Below are positions 47,753 to 57,691 of a stretch of DNA of 64,000 nt, piece after piece (position 1 is the stretch's first letter; the number at the start of each line of letters is the position of its first letter). The position numbers and the translations under genes are program-made. A model generated the notes under the pieces. The model had not been told where the DNA came from, searched no databases, and saw only the letters and a list, made by a program, of their open reading frames with translations. The stretch comes from Croceibacterium sp. TMG7-5b_MA50 (GTDB lineage: Bacteria; Pseudomonadota; Alphaproteobacteria; Sphingomonadales; Sphingomonadaceae), in the NCBI RefSeq assembly GCF_039830145.1, contig NZ_CP156082.1:700001-764000 (forward strand), given 5' to 3'.

Positions 47753-49864
47753 GTGCCTTCCATCCTGATCATCGTCTTCCTGCCGCTGTTGGCAGCGATC
47801 ATCGCCGGGCTGGGCAACCGCGCGCTGGGCAACACGGTCGCCAAGGCGATCACCACCGGCGGGCTGTTCGTGTCCTGTGCGCTCAGTTGGCCGATCTTCC
47901 TGTCCTACCTGGGCGGTGATGTTGCCGGGCAGGTCGTGCCGGTGCTGACCTGGGTGCAGTCGGGCGAGATGACGTTCGACTGGACGCTGCGGGTCGACAC
48001 GCTGACTGCGATCATGCTGGTCGTCATCACCAGCGTCTCCGCGCTCGTGCACCTGTACAGCTGGGGCTACATGGCGGAAGACCCGGATCAGCCGCGGTTT
48101 TTCGCTTATTTGTCGCTGTTCACCTTCGCCATGCTGATGCTGGTGACCGCGGACAACCTCGTACAGATGTTCTTCGGCTGGGAGGGTGTCGGCCTTGCCT
48201 CCTATCTCCTGATCGGGTTCTGGTTCCGGAAGCCGTCTGCCGGGGCCGCCGCGATCAAGGCGTTTGTGGTCAATCGCGTGGGCGACCTCGGCTTCATGCT
48301 GGGTATCTTCGGCACCTTCCTGGTGTTCCAGACCACGTCAATTCCTGCGATTCTGGAAGCCGCGCCTTCGATGCAGGGCAGCACGATTGGCTTCCTGGGC
48401 ATGCGGCTCGACACCATGACGATCCTGTGCCTGCTGCTGTTCGTCGGCGCGATGGGCAAGTCGGCCCAGCTTGGCCTGCACACCTGGCTGCCTGATGCGA
48501 TGGAAGGCCCGACGCCGGTGTCAGCGCTGATCCATGCGGCAACGATGGTGACCGCCGGCGTGTTCATGTTGTGCCGCCTTTCCCCGATGTTCGAAGCGGC
48601 GCCTGCGGCGCTGACTTTCGTCACCTTCATCGGTGCGGCGACATGCCTGTTTGCGGCGACTGTCGGCACGACGCAGTGGGATATCAAGCGAGTGATCGCG
48701 TATTCGACCTGCTCGCAGCTCGGCTACATGTTCTTCGCCGCCGGGGTTGGCGCTTACGGCGCGGCCATGTTCCACCTGTTCACGCACGCCTTCTTCAAAG
48801 CGCTGCTGTTCCTGGGCGCCGGCAGCGTGATCCACGCCATGCACCATGAACAGGACATGCGGTATTATGGCGGCCTGCGTAAGCACATCCCGCTGACCTT
48901 CTTCGCGATGCTGGCGGGTACGTTGGCGATCACCGGTGTTGGTATCTACTGGCTGCATGCAGGCTTCGCCGGCTTCCATTCCAAGGATGCCATCCTGGAG
49001 GCGGCGTTCGCCAGCGGCAGCGACATGGGCCGGTTCGCATTCTGGGTCGGCGCCTTTGCCGCGCTGCTGACCAGTTTCTACTCCTGGCGCCTGATGTTCC
49101 TGACGTTCTGGGGCAAGCCGCGGTGGGCTCAGTCCGAGCACATCCAACACGCAGTGCACGATGCGCACGGTCATGGTCACGCGCACCACGACGATGCTCA
49201 CCATGACGCGCACGGCCATGCCGCGGCTCATGCGGCCAATCCGCCGGCGCAGGAAGATGCAGGGCATGACCGTGCCCATGCGGTTCCTTCGCCCAAGCAG
49301 GATGACGGCACCGCCGGGTACCATCCGCATGAAAGCCCGCTGCCGATGCTGGTGCCTCTGGTGGTTCTTACTTTGGGCGCAATCTTTGCCGGATATGTGT
49401 TCAGCGGCGCGTTCCTGGAAAGCGAAGGCTTCTGGAACGGCTCTATCGCCTACAACGAGCATCTTATGCACGAGATGCACTTGGTGCCGCTGTGGGTGAA
49501 GCTGTCGGCGACCATCGTGATGTTGATCGGTCTGGCGGTCGCCTGGTTGGCCTACATCCGTGATACCTCGATCCCCGGGAAGACCGCGGCAGCGCTGGGG
49601 CCGGTGTACCGGTTCCTGTTCAACAAGTGGTATTTCGACGAACTGTACCATTGGTTGTTCGTGCGCCCGTCTTTCGCGCTCGGTCGTGTGTTCTGGCAGA
49701 AGGGTGATGTCGGCGGGATCGATCGGTTCGGTCCGAACGGCGCGGCCTTTGTCGTGGCGCAGGGTGCGGTGCTGGCCCGCAAGGTGCAGTCCGGTTATCT
49801 GACGAGCTATGCGCTGGTCATGCTGCTGGGCCTGGTGGCCGCAGTCAGCTGGGTGCTGGTGTGA
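47753..49864 (+). CDS. nuoL: NADH-quinone oxidoreductase subunit L with His-rich loop
   Basis: NuoL is an antiporter-like proton channel with the long lateral helix. The 703-residue protein has the family motifs [18 protein letters not shown] and [31 protein letters not shown]. Residues about 463-526 form an inserted soluble loop with 17 histidines plus many Asp/Ala, not part of the conserved fold. GTG start. The stop overlaps nuoM. Confidence 0.97.
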   Translation: MPSILIIVFLPLLAAIIAGLGNRALGNTVAKAITTGGLFVSCALSWPIFLSYLGGDVAGQVVPVLTWVQSGEMTFDWTLRVDTLTAIMLVVITSVSALVHLYSWGYMAEDPDQPRFFAYLSLFTFAMLMLVTADNLVQMFFGWEGVGLASYLLIGFWFRKPSAGAAAIKAFVVNRVGDLGFMLGIFGTFLVFQTTSIPAILEAAPSMQGSTIGFLGMRLDTMTILCLLLFVGAMGKSAQLGLHTWLPDAMEGPTPVSALIHAATMVTAGVFMLCRLSPMFEAAPAALTFVTFIGAATCLFAATVGTTQWDIKRVIAYSTCSQLGYMFFAAGVGAYGAAMFHLFTHAFFKALLFLGAGSVIHAMHHEQDMRYYGGLRKHIPLTFFAMLAGTLAITGVGIYWLHAGFAGFHSKDAILEAAFASGSDMGRFAFWVGAFAALLTSFYSWRLMFLTFWGKPRWAQSEHIQHAVHDAHGHGHAHHDDAHHDAHGHAAAHAANPPAQEDAGHDRAHAVPSPKQDDGTAGYHPHESPLPMLVPLVVLTLGAIFAGYVFSGAFLESEGFWNGSIAYNEHLMHEMHLVPLWVKLSATIVMLIGLAVAWLAYIRDTSIPGKTAAALGPVYRFLFNKWYFDELYHWLFVRPSFALGRVFWQKGDVGGIDRFGPNGAAFVVAQGAVLARKVQSGYLTSYALVMLLGLVAAVSWVLV

Positions 49865-51420
49865 TGGGGGGCTTTCCAATCCTTTCGCTGATGTTGCTGG
49901 TGCCCCTGCTGGGCGCCACCGCCTGCCTGTTTTCGGGCGAAAAGGCCGCGCGGCAGATCGCGCTGGCGGCGACGCTGGCCGATCTGGTGCTGGGCATCCT
50001 GCTGTGGACGCGGTTCGACGTGGGCGGCGCCCAGTGGCAGTTCACCGAACGAGCCGACATCTTTGCCGGTTTCCAGTGGGCGTTGGGCATCGACGGTATC
50101 GCTCTCATGCTTATCGTGTTGAGCGTGTTCCTGATGCCGATCTGCATTCTGGCGAGCGCGTCCATCAACAAGCGCGTGCCTGAATACATGGCGGCGTTCC
50201 TGTTCATGGAAGTGCTGATGATCGGCGTATTCGCCGCGCAGGACATCTTCCTGTTCTACATCTTCTTCGAAGCCAGCCTGATCCCGATGTACCTGATCAT
50301 CGGCATTTGGGGCGGCGACAACCGCATCTACGCGAGCTACAAGTTCTTCCTGTATACGCTGTTCGGCAGCCTGCTGATGCTGATCGCCATGCTGTGGATG
50401 GTGAACGTGGCGGGCACGAGCTCCATCCCGGCGCTGATGGTATTCGACTTTCCGCCGGAGGCACAGGTCTGGCTGTTCCTCGCCTTCTTCGCGAGCTTCG
50501 CGGTGAAGATGCCGATGTGGCCGGTCCACACCTGGTTGCCGGATGCGCACGTGCAGGCGCCGACGGCAGGTTCTGTGATCCTGGCGGGCGTGCTGCTGAA
50601 GATGGGCGGCTACGGCTTCCTTCGCTTCAGCCTGCCGATGTTCCCGGAAGCGAGTGCCCAGTTGGCCTGGCTGATCTGGGGGCTGTCGATGGTTGCAGTA
50701 GTGGTCACGAGCCTTATCGCGCTGGTGCAGCACGACATGAAGAAACTGATCGCCTATTCGTCGGTCGCGCACATGGCGATCGTGACGATCGGTCTGTTCG
50801 CCTTCAACGTGCAGGGGCTGGAGGGCGCCATGATGGTGATGCTGGGCCACGGCCTGGTGTCGGGCGCGCTGTTCCTGTGCGTGGGCGTGATATACGATCG
50901 GCTGCATACCCGCGAGATTAGCCGCTACGGTGGCCTCGCCATCAATATGCCGCGCTACGCCATGTTCTTCCTGCTGTTCACCATGGCGAGCATCGGTCTG
51001 CCGGGGACCAGCAACTTCGTCGGGGAGTTCCTGAGCCTGGCTGGCGCATACCAGGTGAACACCTGGGTTGCCTTCGTCGGTACGACCGGCATTATCCTGG
51101 GTGCTGCTTACATGCTGTACCTGTATCGGCGCGTCGTGTTCGGCGAGCAGAAGAATGCCGATGCCGCCGCCATGGTGGATCTGGGCCCGCGCGAATGGCT
51201 GATGCTGGCGCCGCTGGCGGCCGCGACGCTGTGGATGGGGGTCTATCCCGAGAGTTTCCTGGCGCCGATGCGGCAGGACATCGCAATGCTGAACGCGCGC
51301 ATCGCACGCGCCGCGCCACAGGATGACTCGCGTCTGGTAATGGGCACCGTGACACCGGCTGATGAGCATGGCGCCCGTGGCGGCGTACATGGTTCCGACG
51401 CGCATGGGGGCGCGCACTGA
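49864..51420 (+). CDS. nuoM: NADH-quinone oxidoreductase subunit M
   Basis: NuoM is the second antiporter-like channel. The 518-residue protein has the conserved glutamate in FFEASLIPMYLIIGIWGG and KMPMWPVHTWLPDAHVQAPTAGSVILAG. The C terminus is a short His/Gly-rich tail (DEHGARGG, then HGSDAHGG). ATG 49864 overlaps the nuoL stop by one base; a GTG one codon earlier is an alternative. Confidence 0.97.
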   Translation: MGGFPILSLMLLVPLLGATACLFSGEKAARQIALAATLADLVLGILLWTRFDVGGAQWQFTERADIFAGFQWALGIDGIALMLIVLSVFLMPICILASASINKRVPEYMAAFLFMEVLMIGVFAAQDIFLFYIFFEASLIPMYLIIGIWGGDNRIYASYKFFLYTLFGSLLMLIAMLWMVNVAGTSSIPALMVFDFPPEAQVWLFLAFFASFAVKMPMWPVHTWLPDAHVQAPTAGSVILAGVLLKMGGYGFLRFSLPMFPEASAQLAWLIWGLSMVAVVVTSLIALVQHDMKKLIAYSSVAHMAIVTIGLFAFNVQGLEGAMMVMLGHGLVSGALFLCVGVIYDRLHTREISRYGGLAINMPRYAMFFLLFTMASIGLPGTSNFVGEFLSLAGAYQVNTWVAFVGTTGIILGAAYMLYLYRRVVFGEQKNADAAAMVDLGPREWLMLAPLAAATLWMGVYPESFLAPMRQDIAMLNARIARAAPQDDSRLVMGTVTPADEHGARGGVHGSDAHGGAH

Positions 51421-52898
51421 TGGATTTCTCGACCTCCTTCGCGCTGATCGCACCGGAACTGGTGCTTTCGCTTTCCGGTCTCGTCCTGCTGCTGGTGGCA
51501 GCGTGGGCGGGCGATCGTTCCGCGCGGCTTATCAGTATCCTGGCGTGCGTGGCGCTTGGCGCTGCCTTCGCGTTGAGCATGCCTACGGTGATCAACGGGC
51601 TGTCCGGCGCTGACCGGATCGCCTTCGATGGGCAGTTCCGGGCCGATGCCTTCGCCTCACTTGCCAAGCTGATGATCTTTGCCGCCAGCATCGCTGCGTT
51701 GGTGTTGGCTCCTGCCTTCCTCGACCGCATCCGTTCGCTGCGCGCGGAGTATGGCGTTCTGGTGCTGTTCTCGGCGCTAGGCATGAGCATCATGGTGTCG
51801 GCGGCCGACCTGCTGACCCTGTATATCGGTCTGGAGATGCAGTCGCTGGCCGCGTATGTTCTCGCCTCCTTCGTCCGCAACGACACGCGCTCGGCCGAAG
51901 CGGGTCTCAAGTACTTTGTTCTGGGCTCGCTGGCTTCGGGTATCCTGCTGTTTGGCATGAGCCTGACCTACGGCTTCGCGGGTACGACCAGCTTCGAGGG
52001 GATCGGCTTCGCGGTTACTGGTGGTCTGTCCACCGGAGCGTTGTTCGGGCTGGTGTTCGTGCTGGCGGGGCTTGCGTTTAAGATCAGCGCGGTGCCGTTC
52101 CACATGTGGACGCCCGACGTCTACGAAGGCGCCCCGACCCCCGTCACCGCCTTCTTCGCCAGCGCGCCGAAGGTCGCGGCGATCGCCCTGCTGAGCCGGG
52201 TTATGCTGGAAGCGTTTGGCTCTCAGGTCGATGCTTGGCGCCAGATCGTGGTGTTCCTGGCACTTGCTTCCATTGTCGTGGGTGCGCTTGGCGCGATTGG
52301 CCAGGACAACATGAAGCGGCTGCTCGCCTATTCCTCGATCAATAATGTCGGGTTCATCCTGATCGGCCTTGCCGTGGCGAGCACAGCCGGCACCAGCGCG
52401 ATGCTGGTCTATCTCGCGATCTACGTGCCAATGACCATCGCTGGCTTCGTCGCCGTGCTGATGCTGCGTGACAGTGCCGGCGAGCCCGTTGAACGGATTG
52501 CAGATCTGGCCGGCCTGTCGCGGGTGCGGCCGGGTGTCGCGTGGTCGCTGATGATCGTGATGTTCAGTCTGGCTGGCATTCCGCCGATGTTCGGCTTCTG
52601 GGGCAAGTTCGTGGTGTTCCGGGCGGCGGTCGAGGCCGACATGGTCGTGCTGGCGGCCATCGGCATTGCGGCGAGCGTGATTGGCGCGTTCTATTACCTC
52701 AAGATCGTGAAGGTCATGTTCTTCGACGAGCCGTCTGGGGTGATCGCGGCACCGGCCATCCGTCCGCAAGGCGAGTTGGCGTTGGCCGTGCTGCTGACGC
52801 TGTCCACGCTGATGATCTCCCCTCTCGGGTACCTGGCAAATGGCTGGCTGGGTGCACTGGCCGACCAGGCGGCGGCATCTTTGCTGCTGCTTGCCTGA
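51420..52898 (+). CDS. nuoN: NADH-quinone oxidoreductase subunit N
   Basis: NuoN is the third antiporter-like channel. The 492-residue protein has LYIGLEMQSLAAYVLASF, FKISAVPFHMWTPDVYEGAPTPVTAFFAS and DNMKRLLAYSSINNVGF. It ends the nuo genes; birA follows after 27 bp and is probably on the same transcript. Confidence 0.97.
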   Translation: MDFSTSFALIAPELVLSLSGLVLLLVAAWAGDRSARLISILACVALGAAFALSMPTVINGLSGADRIAFDGQFRADAFASLAKLMIFAASIAALVLAPAFLDRIRSLRAEYGVLVLFSALGMSIMVSAADLLTLYIGLEMQSLAAYVLASFVRNDTRSAEAGLKYFVLGSLASGILLFGMSLTYGFAGTTSFEGIGFAVTGGLSTGALFGLVFVLAGLAFKISAVPFHMWTPDVYEGAPTPVTAFFASAPKVAAIALLSRVMLEAFGSQVDAWRQIVVFLALASIVVGALGAIGQDNMKRLLAYSSINNVGFILIGLAVASTAGTSAMLVYLAIYVPMTIAGFVAVLMLRDSAGEPVERIADLAGLSRVRPGVAWSLMIVMFSLAGIPPMFGFWGKFVVFRAAVEADMVVLAAIGIAASVIGAFYYLKIVKVMFFDEPSGVIAAPAIRPQGELALAVLLTLSTLMISPLGYLANGWLGALADQAAASLLLLA

Positions 52899-52925
52899 CC
52901 GGCTTACCAGCATGATCGCCGCGGC

Positions 52926-53645
52926 ATGATCGAGTTCGTCGCGGCGACCGGTTCCACCAACGCCGATCTCCGGCAGCGCTGCCTTGCCGCGGTACCACCG
53001 CCGGAGGGTACCTGGTTGGTAGCCGACCGGCAGAGCGGCGGGCGTGGCCGACAGGGGCGCACCTGGCTGGATGCGCTCGGCAACTTCATGGGCTCGACAA
53101 TCATCGCCCGGTCGGCTGACGATCCGGTCGTTACCACCTTGCCGCTGGTCTGCGGACTGGCGGTGGTGGAAGCCTTGGCAAGCCACGTGCAGATGGCGGC
53201 AGCGCTGCAGCTCAAATGGCCGAATGACGTGCTGCTGCACGGTGCCAAGCTTGGCGGTATTCTGCTGGAAGCCACCGGTGCGCGGGTCATTGCGGGATTT
53301 GGCATCAACCTGGCATCTGCGCCCGAGATGCCGGACCGCGTTGTTGGCTCACTTGGCCACGGGCCGATCATAGATCGCGACACCTTCGGTCGTAATCTGG
53401 CCCAGGCACTGGCAACCGAACTGCGCGAGTGGCGTGCCGGTGGTGCGCCCGAGACAATTGACCGCTGGCTTGCCGCGGCGCATCCCGTGGGCACGATGCT
53501 GTCGGTGCATGACGAGACGGCCGCGCGGCTGTCAGGCCGCTTTGCCGGGCTGGAGCCTGACGGCGCGCTGCGCCTGCAAATGGCCGACGGTGACATGCGC
53601 GTAGTACGGGCCGGCGACGTGGTGCTGGAAGGATGCGAGGCCTGA
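52926..53645 (+). CDS. birA: Biotin--[acetyl-CoA carboxylase] ligase
   Basis: BirA activates biotin and attaches it to carboxylase carrier domains. The 239-residue protein has [17 protein letters not shown] (ATP/biotin loop, about 38-47) and LKWPNDVLL. It lacks the N-terminal helix-turn-helix found in E. coli BirA, so it should not act as the biotin-operon repressor. It sits between nuoN and coaX, a conserved order in alphaproteobacteria. Confidence 0.95.
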   Translation: MIEFVAATGSTNADLRQRCLAAVPPPEGTWLVADRQSGGRGRQGRTWLDALGNFMGSTIIARSADDPVVTTLPLVCGLAVVEALASHVQMAAALQLKWPNDVLLHGAKLGGILLEATGARVIAGFGINLASAPEMPDRVVGSLGHGPIIDRDTFGRNLAQALATELREWRAGGAPETIDRWLAAAHPVGTMLSVHDETAARLSGRFAGLEPDGALRLQMADGDMRVVRAGDVVLEGCEA

Positions 53646-53646
53646 C

Positions 53647-54423
53647 ATGCTGTTGGCGGTCGACGTCGGCAACACCAATGTGGTGTTTGCCCTGATCGAG
53701 GATGGAGCGATCCGCACCCGCTGGCGGATCGCGACCGACCCGCGCCGTACAGCGGATGAATATGCGGTGTGGTTGCTGCAGTTGATGGAGATCGAGACGG
53801 TCGGGCGCGAGAGCATCACCGCCGTCATCGTGTCCAGCGTGGTGCCGCGTGCGCGGCACAATCTGGAGGTGCTGGGCCAGAAGTATTTCGGCCAGACGCC
53901 GCTGTTCGCCGGTGAGGGTGACGCAGCCTGGACCTTACCCATCCATGTGGACGAGCCGCGCACCTTAGGCGCCGACCGGGCGGTCAATGCGTTGGCGGCC
54001 CATGCCGGATTTGCCGGGGACCTGATCGTGGTCGATTTCGGCACCGCAACCACCTTCGACGTGGTCAGCGCGGATGGGGCGTACCAGGGAGGCATCATCG
54101 CGCCGGGGATCAACCTGTCGCTGGACGCGCTGGTCAACAACACGGCAAAGCTGCCGCGGATCGCCATTGAACATCCGCGCACGACCAGCGTCACGGGCCG
54201 CAATACGGAGGACCAGATGCAGATCGGCGTCTTCTGGGGCTATGTCTCGATGATGGAAGGCCTGATTGCCCGGCTGAAGGCGGAGATCGGCCGGCCGGTG
54301 CAGGTCATCGCCACCGGCGGGCTGGCCTTGCTGTTCCAGCGGCATACGCAGATCTTTGATGCGGTCGATGCCGATCTTACCTTGAAGGGGTTGGCAATTC
54401 TGGCCGACCAAGCGGGACATTGA
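53647..54423 (+). CDS. coaX: Type III pantothenate kinase
   Basis: CoaX catalyses the first step of coenzyme A synthesis. The 258-residue ASKHA-fold protein has DVGNTN at the N terminus, [23 protein letters not shown] and GGIIAPGI. It starts one base after birA and ends directly before the rnj ATG. This type is insensitive to CoA feedback in characterised members. Confidence 0.96.
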   Translation: MLLAVDVGNTNVVFALIEDGAIRTRWRIATDPRRTADEYAVWLLQLMEIETVGRESITAVIVSSVVPRARHNLEVLGQKYFGQTPLFAGEGDAAWTLPIHVDEPRTLGADRAVNALAAHAGFAGDLIVVDFGTATTFDVVSADGAYQGGIIAPGINLSLDALVNNTAKLPRIAIEHPRTTSVTGRNTEDQMQIGVFWGYVSMMEGLIARLKAEIGRPVQVIATGGLALLFQRHTQIFDAVDADLTLKGLAILADQAGH

Positions 54424-56070
54424 ATGAAGAAGAATTTCACGCCTGAAGACGAGTTGCTGTTCCTGGCGTTGGGCGGGTCGGGCGAGGTCGGCATGAATGT
54501 CAGCCTGTATGGCTGCCGCGGCCAGTGGATCATGGTCGACCTCGGCATGAGCTTCGGCGCCAACGAATATCCTGGCACGGAGCTGATGTTCGCCGACATC
54601 CAGTTCATCGAGGACCGGGCGGACCAGTTGCTGGGCATCGTGCTGACCCATGCACATGAGGATCACATCGGCGCGCTTCCCTATTTCGCCGCCGATCTGG
54701 GCGTGCCGATCTATGCCACGCCGTTCACCGCGGACCTAGTACGGCGCAAGCTGAAGGAGGCAGGCGTCGCGGGCGAGGTGAAGGTCCATGTCATCGACGA
54801 GGAGCATGATCCCGTCGAGCTCGGGCCTTTCACAGTTGATTGGGTGCCAATGGCGCACTCCATCGCCGAAAGTCACGCACTGTTGATCGAGACGCCATTT
54901 GGACGGGTGTTCCACTCGGGTGACTGGAAGCTCGATCCCGAGCCGCTGATTGGCGATCCCGCTACGCCTGACGAGTTGATGGGGATCGGCGACGAAGGCG
55001 TCTTGGCGCTGATCTGCGATTCGACCAACGTGTTCAATCCGGGCGCATCCGGCTCCGAAGGCGAAGTGCTGCGCGGAATGATGGAGGAGGTGTCCCGTCA
55101 CGCCGGACGGCGGGTGCTGGTGACCACCTTCGCCTCAAACGTCGCGCGGCTGCACACGCTGGGTGAGGTTGCACGTGCGAGCGGGCGGCAGCTATGTGTT
55201 GCGGGCCGCTCCCTCGACCGGATCATCGAGGTGGCGCAGGACAATGGCTATCTGAAGAACCTGCCAGAACTCGTTGATTTTGAAACCGCCATGGGGCTGC
55301 CCCGTGGCGAGGTGCTGATCGTAGCCACTGGCGGACAGGGCGAACCGCGCGCGGCATTGTCGCGCATCGCGGAAGGTAACCATCCGCTGGAGCTGACCAG
55401 CGGTGACGTGGTCCTGTTCTCCAGCCGTCAGATACCGGGCAACGAACTGGCGATCGGGCGGGTGCAGAACATGCTGGCCGCGCGCGGTATCGCCATGATC
55501 GGCGATCGGCAGAGCCGCATCCATGTCTCCGGCCATCCCGGTCGGCCTGAACTGGAGTCCCTGTACAGCTGGCTGCGGCCACAGATCCTGGTGCCGGTGC
55601 ATGGCGAGCTGCGCCATTTGCGGGAACAGGCGCGGGTGGGGAAGGCTGCCGGCATCCCTGACCAGGTGGCGCAGGTGAATGGAGAGATCGTGCGGTTGGC
55701 CCCAGGCGCGCCCGGCCGCATCGCGCAGGTTCCGAACGGTCGACTTGTGCTGGATGGCGATATCATCGTCCCGGCTGATGGCGAGGCGATCGTCACCCGT
55801 CGTCGATTGGCGCGCGACGGTCTCGTCATCGTGATTCTTGATGGTCGAGGCGGTGCGCAGGTGCAGGGTATCGGCCTGCCACTGGACGAGGATTATGCAG
55901 CTTTCGTCGCGGAGGCAGAGCGTGACGTTGCTGACGCCCTTGCCAAGCTGAAGGGCCGGGATCGCGCCGACACGGCGCAGCAGGACGAGGCCGCACGTCT
56001 GGCGGCCCGCCGCGCTGCGCAGCGCTGGTCCGGCAAGAAGCCGCAGATGCGCATCATTCGTGCGCGCTGA
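54424..56070 (+). CDS. rnj: Ribonuclease J
   Basis: RNase J is a metallo-beta-lactamase/beta-CASP nuclease with endo- and 5'-exonuclease activity in mRNA decay and rRNA processing. The 548-residue protein has the zinc motif HAHEDH (76-81), HSGDWKLDP, the CDSTN segment and VHGELRHL. It starts immediately after the coaX stop. Its presence alongside rppH suggests a 5'-end-dependent decay pathway. Confidence 0.96.
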   Translation: MKKNFTPEDELLFLALGGSGEVGMNVSLYGCRGQWIMVDLGMSFGANEYPGTELMFADIQFIEDRADQLLGIVLTHAHEDHIGALPYFAADLGVPIYATPFTADLVRRKLKEAGVAGEVKVHVIDEEHDPVELGPFTVDWVPMAHSIAESHALLIETPFGRVFHSGDWKLDPEPLIGDPATPDELMGIGDEGVLALICDSTNVFNPGASGSEGEVLRGMMEEVSRHAGRRVLVTTFASNVARLHTLGEVARASGRQLCVAGRSLDRIIEVAQDNGYLKNLPELVDFETAMGLPRGEVLIVATGGQGEPRAALSRIAEGNHPLELTSGDVVLFSSRQIPGNELAIGRVQNMLAARGIAMIGDRQSRIHVSGHPGRPELESLYSWLRPQILVPVHGELRHLREQARVGKAAGIPDQVAQVNGEIVRLAPGAPGRIAQVPNGRLVLDGDIIVPADGEAIVTRRRLARDGLVIVILDGRGGAQVQGIGLPLDEDYAAFVAEAERDVADALAKLKGRDRADTAQQDEAARLAARRAAQRWSGKKPQMRIIRAR

Positions 56071-56085
56071 AGGTAGGCGCCGGCT

Positions 56086-56361
56086 ATGAAGTGGACTTCG
56101 ATGCTGGCGATCTATGCGCTGTTCTGGGTGTTCAGCGCATTTCTGCTGCTGCCCTTCGGGGTGCGCACGCATGACGAGGCCGGCATGGCCAAGGTGCCGG
56201 GCCAGGCGGACAGTGCGCCGGCAAACTTCCGTCCCGGCCTTCTGGTGGTGCGCGCCAGCGTCATGGCCGCGGTGCTCTGCGGTCTATACGTCCTGAATTA
56301 CGTCCAGGGTTGGATCACGGTTGATGATCTGAATCTAATCGGAGAGCCGCCGCAGGCCTGA
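56086..56361 (+). CDS. DUF1467 small membrane protein
   Basis: This 91-residue protein has two predicted helices (about 5-25 and 53-72) and the segment LPFGVRTHDEAG after the first, which matches the DUF1467 pattern. It is commonly found after rnj in alphaproteobacteria. The role is unknown. It converges on the MFS transporter with a 16-bp gap. Confidence 0.85.
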   Translation: MKWTSMLAIYALFWVFSAFLLLPFGVRTHDEAGMAKVPGQADSAPANFRPGLLVVRASVMAAVLCGLYVLNYVQGWITVDDLNLIGEPPQA

Positions 56362-56377
56362 TACCAAGAGAGCAGGA

Positions 56378-57679
56378 TCAGGTTGGTGGCTGGCGCATGG
56401 GCCGGGTCTCGCCCATCGCGGCCAATACTGGCAGCACGGCCAAAGCGACCACCATGATCATAAGTCCTGGCGCGATAGCCGAGCCGCTGGTTTCCACCGC
56501 CAGATGGGCGAGCCAAGGCGCGAGCCCGCCGAAGATTGCCGTCGCACTGGTCACGCCCAGCGCCAGACCAGTAAGACGTCCTTCGCCTGGAAACTGTTCG
56601 GCGGTTGCAACTGCCCCCACTGCGCTGACAGCGCCGCCAATGCCGGCCAGCACAAAGGCGCCAAGCACGACCAGTCCGGGCGACCCCCCGGCCATCAGCG
56701 TGAACATCAATCCCGGCAGCAGCGCTGCGCCTATGCATACTCCCATCAATACCGGCTTGCGGCCGACCCGGTCGGAAAGCGCGCCGACAAGCGGCGTGAC
56801 GATAACCACGACCAGCGCAGCCGCCGTCGACAGCCACAGCGCATCGGCTTCACCGGTGCCGCCCACTGTGGCCAGGAACGCCGGCACGTACGAGATGCCG
56901 ACATAATAGGTGATGGAACCCAGCGCCGAGATCGCGAAACCCCGAAGGATGCCGCGGCGGTGATGGGCAAGGGTGTGGCGCAGCGGACTGGCCGGGACGG
57001 TTCCCTGCAGTTCCTGCTGCACGAAATCCGGTGATTCCGCCATTGTGGATCGGGCGATCCAGACGAAAGCCGCCAACGCCGCGCCGAACAGGAACGGGAT
57101 CCGCCAACCCCAAGTGTCGAGCGCTGGGCCGGCGAGGAGTGCTACCACGAGCGCAGACACACCGGCCGCAAGCAGGCCGCCGACCTCGCTGGCGGCGGCG
57201 GCGAGGGAGGTTAGCAAACCGCGCCGTTCCGCACGTGCCCCCTCGAGAAGATAGGCGACCACGCCGGTATATTCACCGCCGACGGAGAAGGCCATAATGC
57301 AGCGGAGCAGCAGCAGCAACCAGCCCGCGGTGGGGCCAGCTTGCGCATGGGTCGGCAGCATCGCGGTGGCGAGCATCGCGGCGGTCATCAGCGCCATGGA
57401 CAACAGCATCATGCGCCGACGCCCGAACCGATCCCCGATATGACCGAACACCACCGCGCCAAGCGGGCGCATCAGGTAGGCAAGGGCGAACCCGCCAAGC
57501 GTCATGGCAAGCGATGCTGTTCCACCGCCGAAGAACACGCGCGACAGCACCGTCGCCAGATAAAGGTACAGCGTGAAGTCGTACCATTCCACGACGGTCG
57601 AGAAGGCGGCTATGGCGATCGACCGGCGCGGTACGCGCGCCCCGCTCGACAACACCTGATGAGCCGCAATCATCGCCAT
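56378..57679 (-). CDS. MFS transporter, metabolite:H+ symporter (KgtP/ProP-like)
   Basis: This 12-helix major facilitator of 433 residues has the MHS-family start TVVEWYDFTLYLYLA and the A-motif GHIGDRFGRRRMM between helices 2 and 3. Characterised relatives import alpha-ketoglutarate, citrate, proline/betaine or shikimate with protons; which applies here is unknown. It lies 12 bp downstream of the coiled-coil gene on the same strand. Confidence 0.9.
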   Translation of the reverse strand: MAMIAAHQVLSSGARVPRRSIAIAAFSTVVEWYDFTLYLYLATVLSRVFFGGGTASLAMTLGGFALAYLMRPLGAVVFGHIGDRFGRRRMMLLSMALMTAAMLATAMLPTHAQAGPTAGWLLLLLRCIMAFSVGGEYTGVVAYLLEGARAERRGLLTSLAAAASEVGGLLAAGVSALVVALLAGPALDTWGWRIPFLFGAALAAFVWIARSTMAESPDFVQQELQGTVPASPLRHTLAHHRRGILRGFAISALGSITYYVGISYVPAFLATVGGTGEADALWLSTAAALVVVIVTPLVGALSDRVGRKPVLMGVCIGAALLPGLMFTLMAGGSPGLVVLGAFVLAGIGGAVSAVGAVATAEQFPGEGRLTGLALGVTSATAIFGGLAPWLAHLAVETSGSAIAPGLMIMVVALAVLPVLAAMGETRPMRQPPT

Positions 57680-57691
57680 GGGGCCAACGAA

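Noticed and set aside
49807-51453. 548-codon minus-strand frame opposite nuoM
   Set aside because: His/Gln/Arg-rich antisense of a membrane protein gene with no motif.
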